This document shows, one piece after another, positions 6,578-6,840 of a stretch of 6,840 bases of DNA (the first letter of the stretch is position 1; every line of letters starts with the position of its first letter). The DNA is taken from NCBI GenBank assembly GCA_002428905.1, contig DIYD01000219.1, forward strand, positions 1 through 6,840. The letters run 5' to 3'. The notes below the pieces were generated by a model. The model was not told where the DNA came from and did not search any database. It saw nothing but the letters and a program-made list of their open reading frames with translations. The position numbers and the translations under genes were made by a program. The stretch is from Bacteroidetes bacterium UBA6063. GTDB lineage: Bacteria; Bacteroidota; Bacteroidia; NS11-12g; UBA9320.

Positions 6578-6840
6578 CGGTAACGATAGGCTCAATGGCA
6601 GTGCCAATTTCAATGACAATGACAATTGTTAGTCATTCGGATATTGCACCTGTCAAACATCATCCATCAGAAATATAGCACGGATCGAAGTTTCTGACCT
6701 CAAACTAGTCCGGGAACACGATGTATGTTTTGTGAAACGCAAACAGGATAGTCCGGATTACCACTGAGTATGAATTTTCTTTTGAGTTTGAATTTATGAC
6801 TGTGACCCGCCTCCATCAGGTAACTTCTCAAGATATAGAA
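6578..6840. other. Intergenic region downstream of pepT with no confident gene
   Basis: These 263 nt to the window edge hold no convincing gene. I see no tRNA-like cloverleaf, no strong GC hairpin with a T-tract after pepT, and no CRISPR pattern. Two short open stretches touch the right edge: a minus-strand frame from 6840 down to a TGA at 6700-6702, and a plus-strand frame from an ATG at 6796. Either could be the end or start of a neighbouring gene, but neither shows recognisable motifs. An 8-nt sequence, TAGTCCGG, occurs twice (6706-6713 and 6749-6756). Confidence 0.6.
6612..6637. repeat. Short tandem and inverted repeat after pepT
   Basis: AATGAC occurs twice in tandem (6612-6617 and 6618-6623), and its reverse complement GTCATT lies at 6632-6637, leaving an 8-nt loop that itself begins within the palindrome ACAATTGT (6622-6629). 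The 6-bp stem is AT-rich and has no T-tract, so it is a poor terminator. It lies 34 nt past the pepT stop and could mark the transcript end or be a small low-complexity tract. Function is unknown. Confidence 0.3.

Noticed and set aside
6595..6608. Near-palindrome TGGCA-G-TGCCA
   Set aside because: The arms are 5 bp with a single central base, too tight for a hairpin. No T-tract follows and no known operator matches.
6431..6625. Minus-strand open frame with a Ser-Leu repeat at its start
   Set aside because: It lies mostly antisense to pepT, and the Ser-Leu pattern comes from the short AATGAC-like repeats downstream of pepT, so it is a shadow.
6706..6756. Two copies of TAGTCCGG, 43 nt apart
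   Set aside because: An isolated 8-nt match with unlike flanks. No third copy or spacing pattern suggests an array or attachment site.
6700..6840. Minus-strand open frame running in from the right edge, ending at TGA 6700-6702
   Set aside because: About 46 residues with no recognisable motif. It could be the tail of a convergent gene, but it cannot be told from chance.
6796..6840. Plus-strand ATG with 15 open codons to the right edge
   Set aside because: Too short, with no motif and no clear ribosome-binding or promoter signal.

Overview
The window is a compact, single-strand (+) operon segment from an apparently free-living bacterium. It holds the 3' part of nqrB, then complete nqrC, nqrD, nqrE and nqrF, then apbE and pepT, all in one direction with gaps of 21 nt or less. 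The likely host is a member of the Bacteroidota, plausibly a marine lineage. I infer this from moderate-to-low GC content, A-rich starts with mostly no Shine-Dalgarno motif, tandem TAA-type stops, a long NqrF with an extra segment before its Ser-Ser-Tyr motif, an extended NqrE loop, and a lipoprotein-type ApbE using the GHT-x-NPKTG motif form. The phylum call is an inference from family resemblance, not a search result.

Layout: positions 1-4293 encode five of the six subunits of the Na+-translocating NADH:quinone oxidoreductase (Na+-NQR). nqrA and the start of nqrB lie upstream of the window. NqrF takes electrons from NADH through FAD and a [2Fe-2S] cluster. NqrD and NqrE hold the intramembrane iron-sulfur site. 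NqrC and NqrB carry covalent FMN on threonines, and electrons reach quinone while Na+ is exported. Positions 4298-5320 encode a lipoprotein FAD:protein FMN transferase (ApbE), the enzyme that installs the two covalent FMNs. Both acceptor motifs (DxxSGAT) are visible in this window, so enzyme and substrates are co-encoded. Positions 5324-6577 encode peptidase T, a cytosolic dizinc tripeptidase with no obvious functional tie to respiration, placed 3 nt after apbE. Positions 6578-6840 show no confident gene.

The gene content is conserved and well described, and I see no new enzymatic system here. The most interesting sequence signal is a perfect 11-bp hairpin followed by a T-run, shaped like an intrinsic terminator, lying inside codons 9-18 of apbE. 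It could let the cell make less apbE-pepT message than nqr message, with apbE translation countering termination. Smaller points are a Shine-Dalgarno-like GGAGGG formed by the last codons of nqrF just before apbE, a probable Leu at the NqrB position linked to korormicin resistance in Vibrio, and the nqr-apbE-pepT linkage itself.
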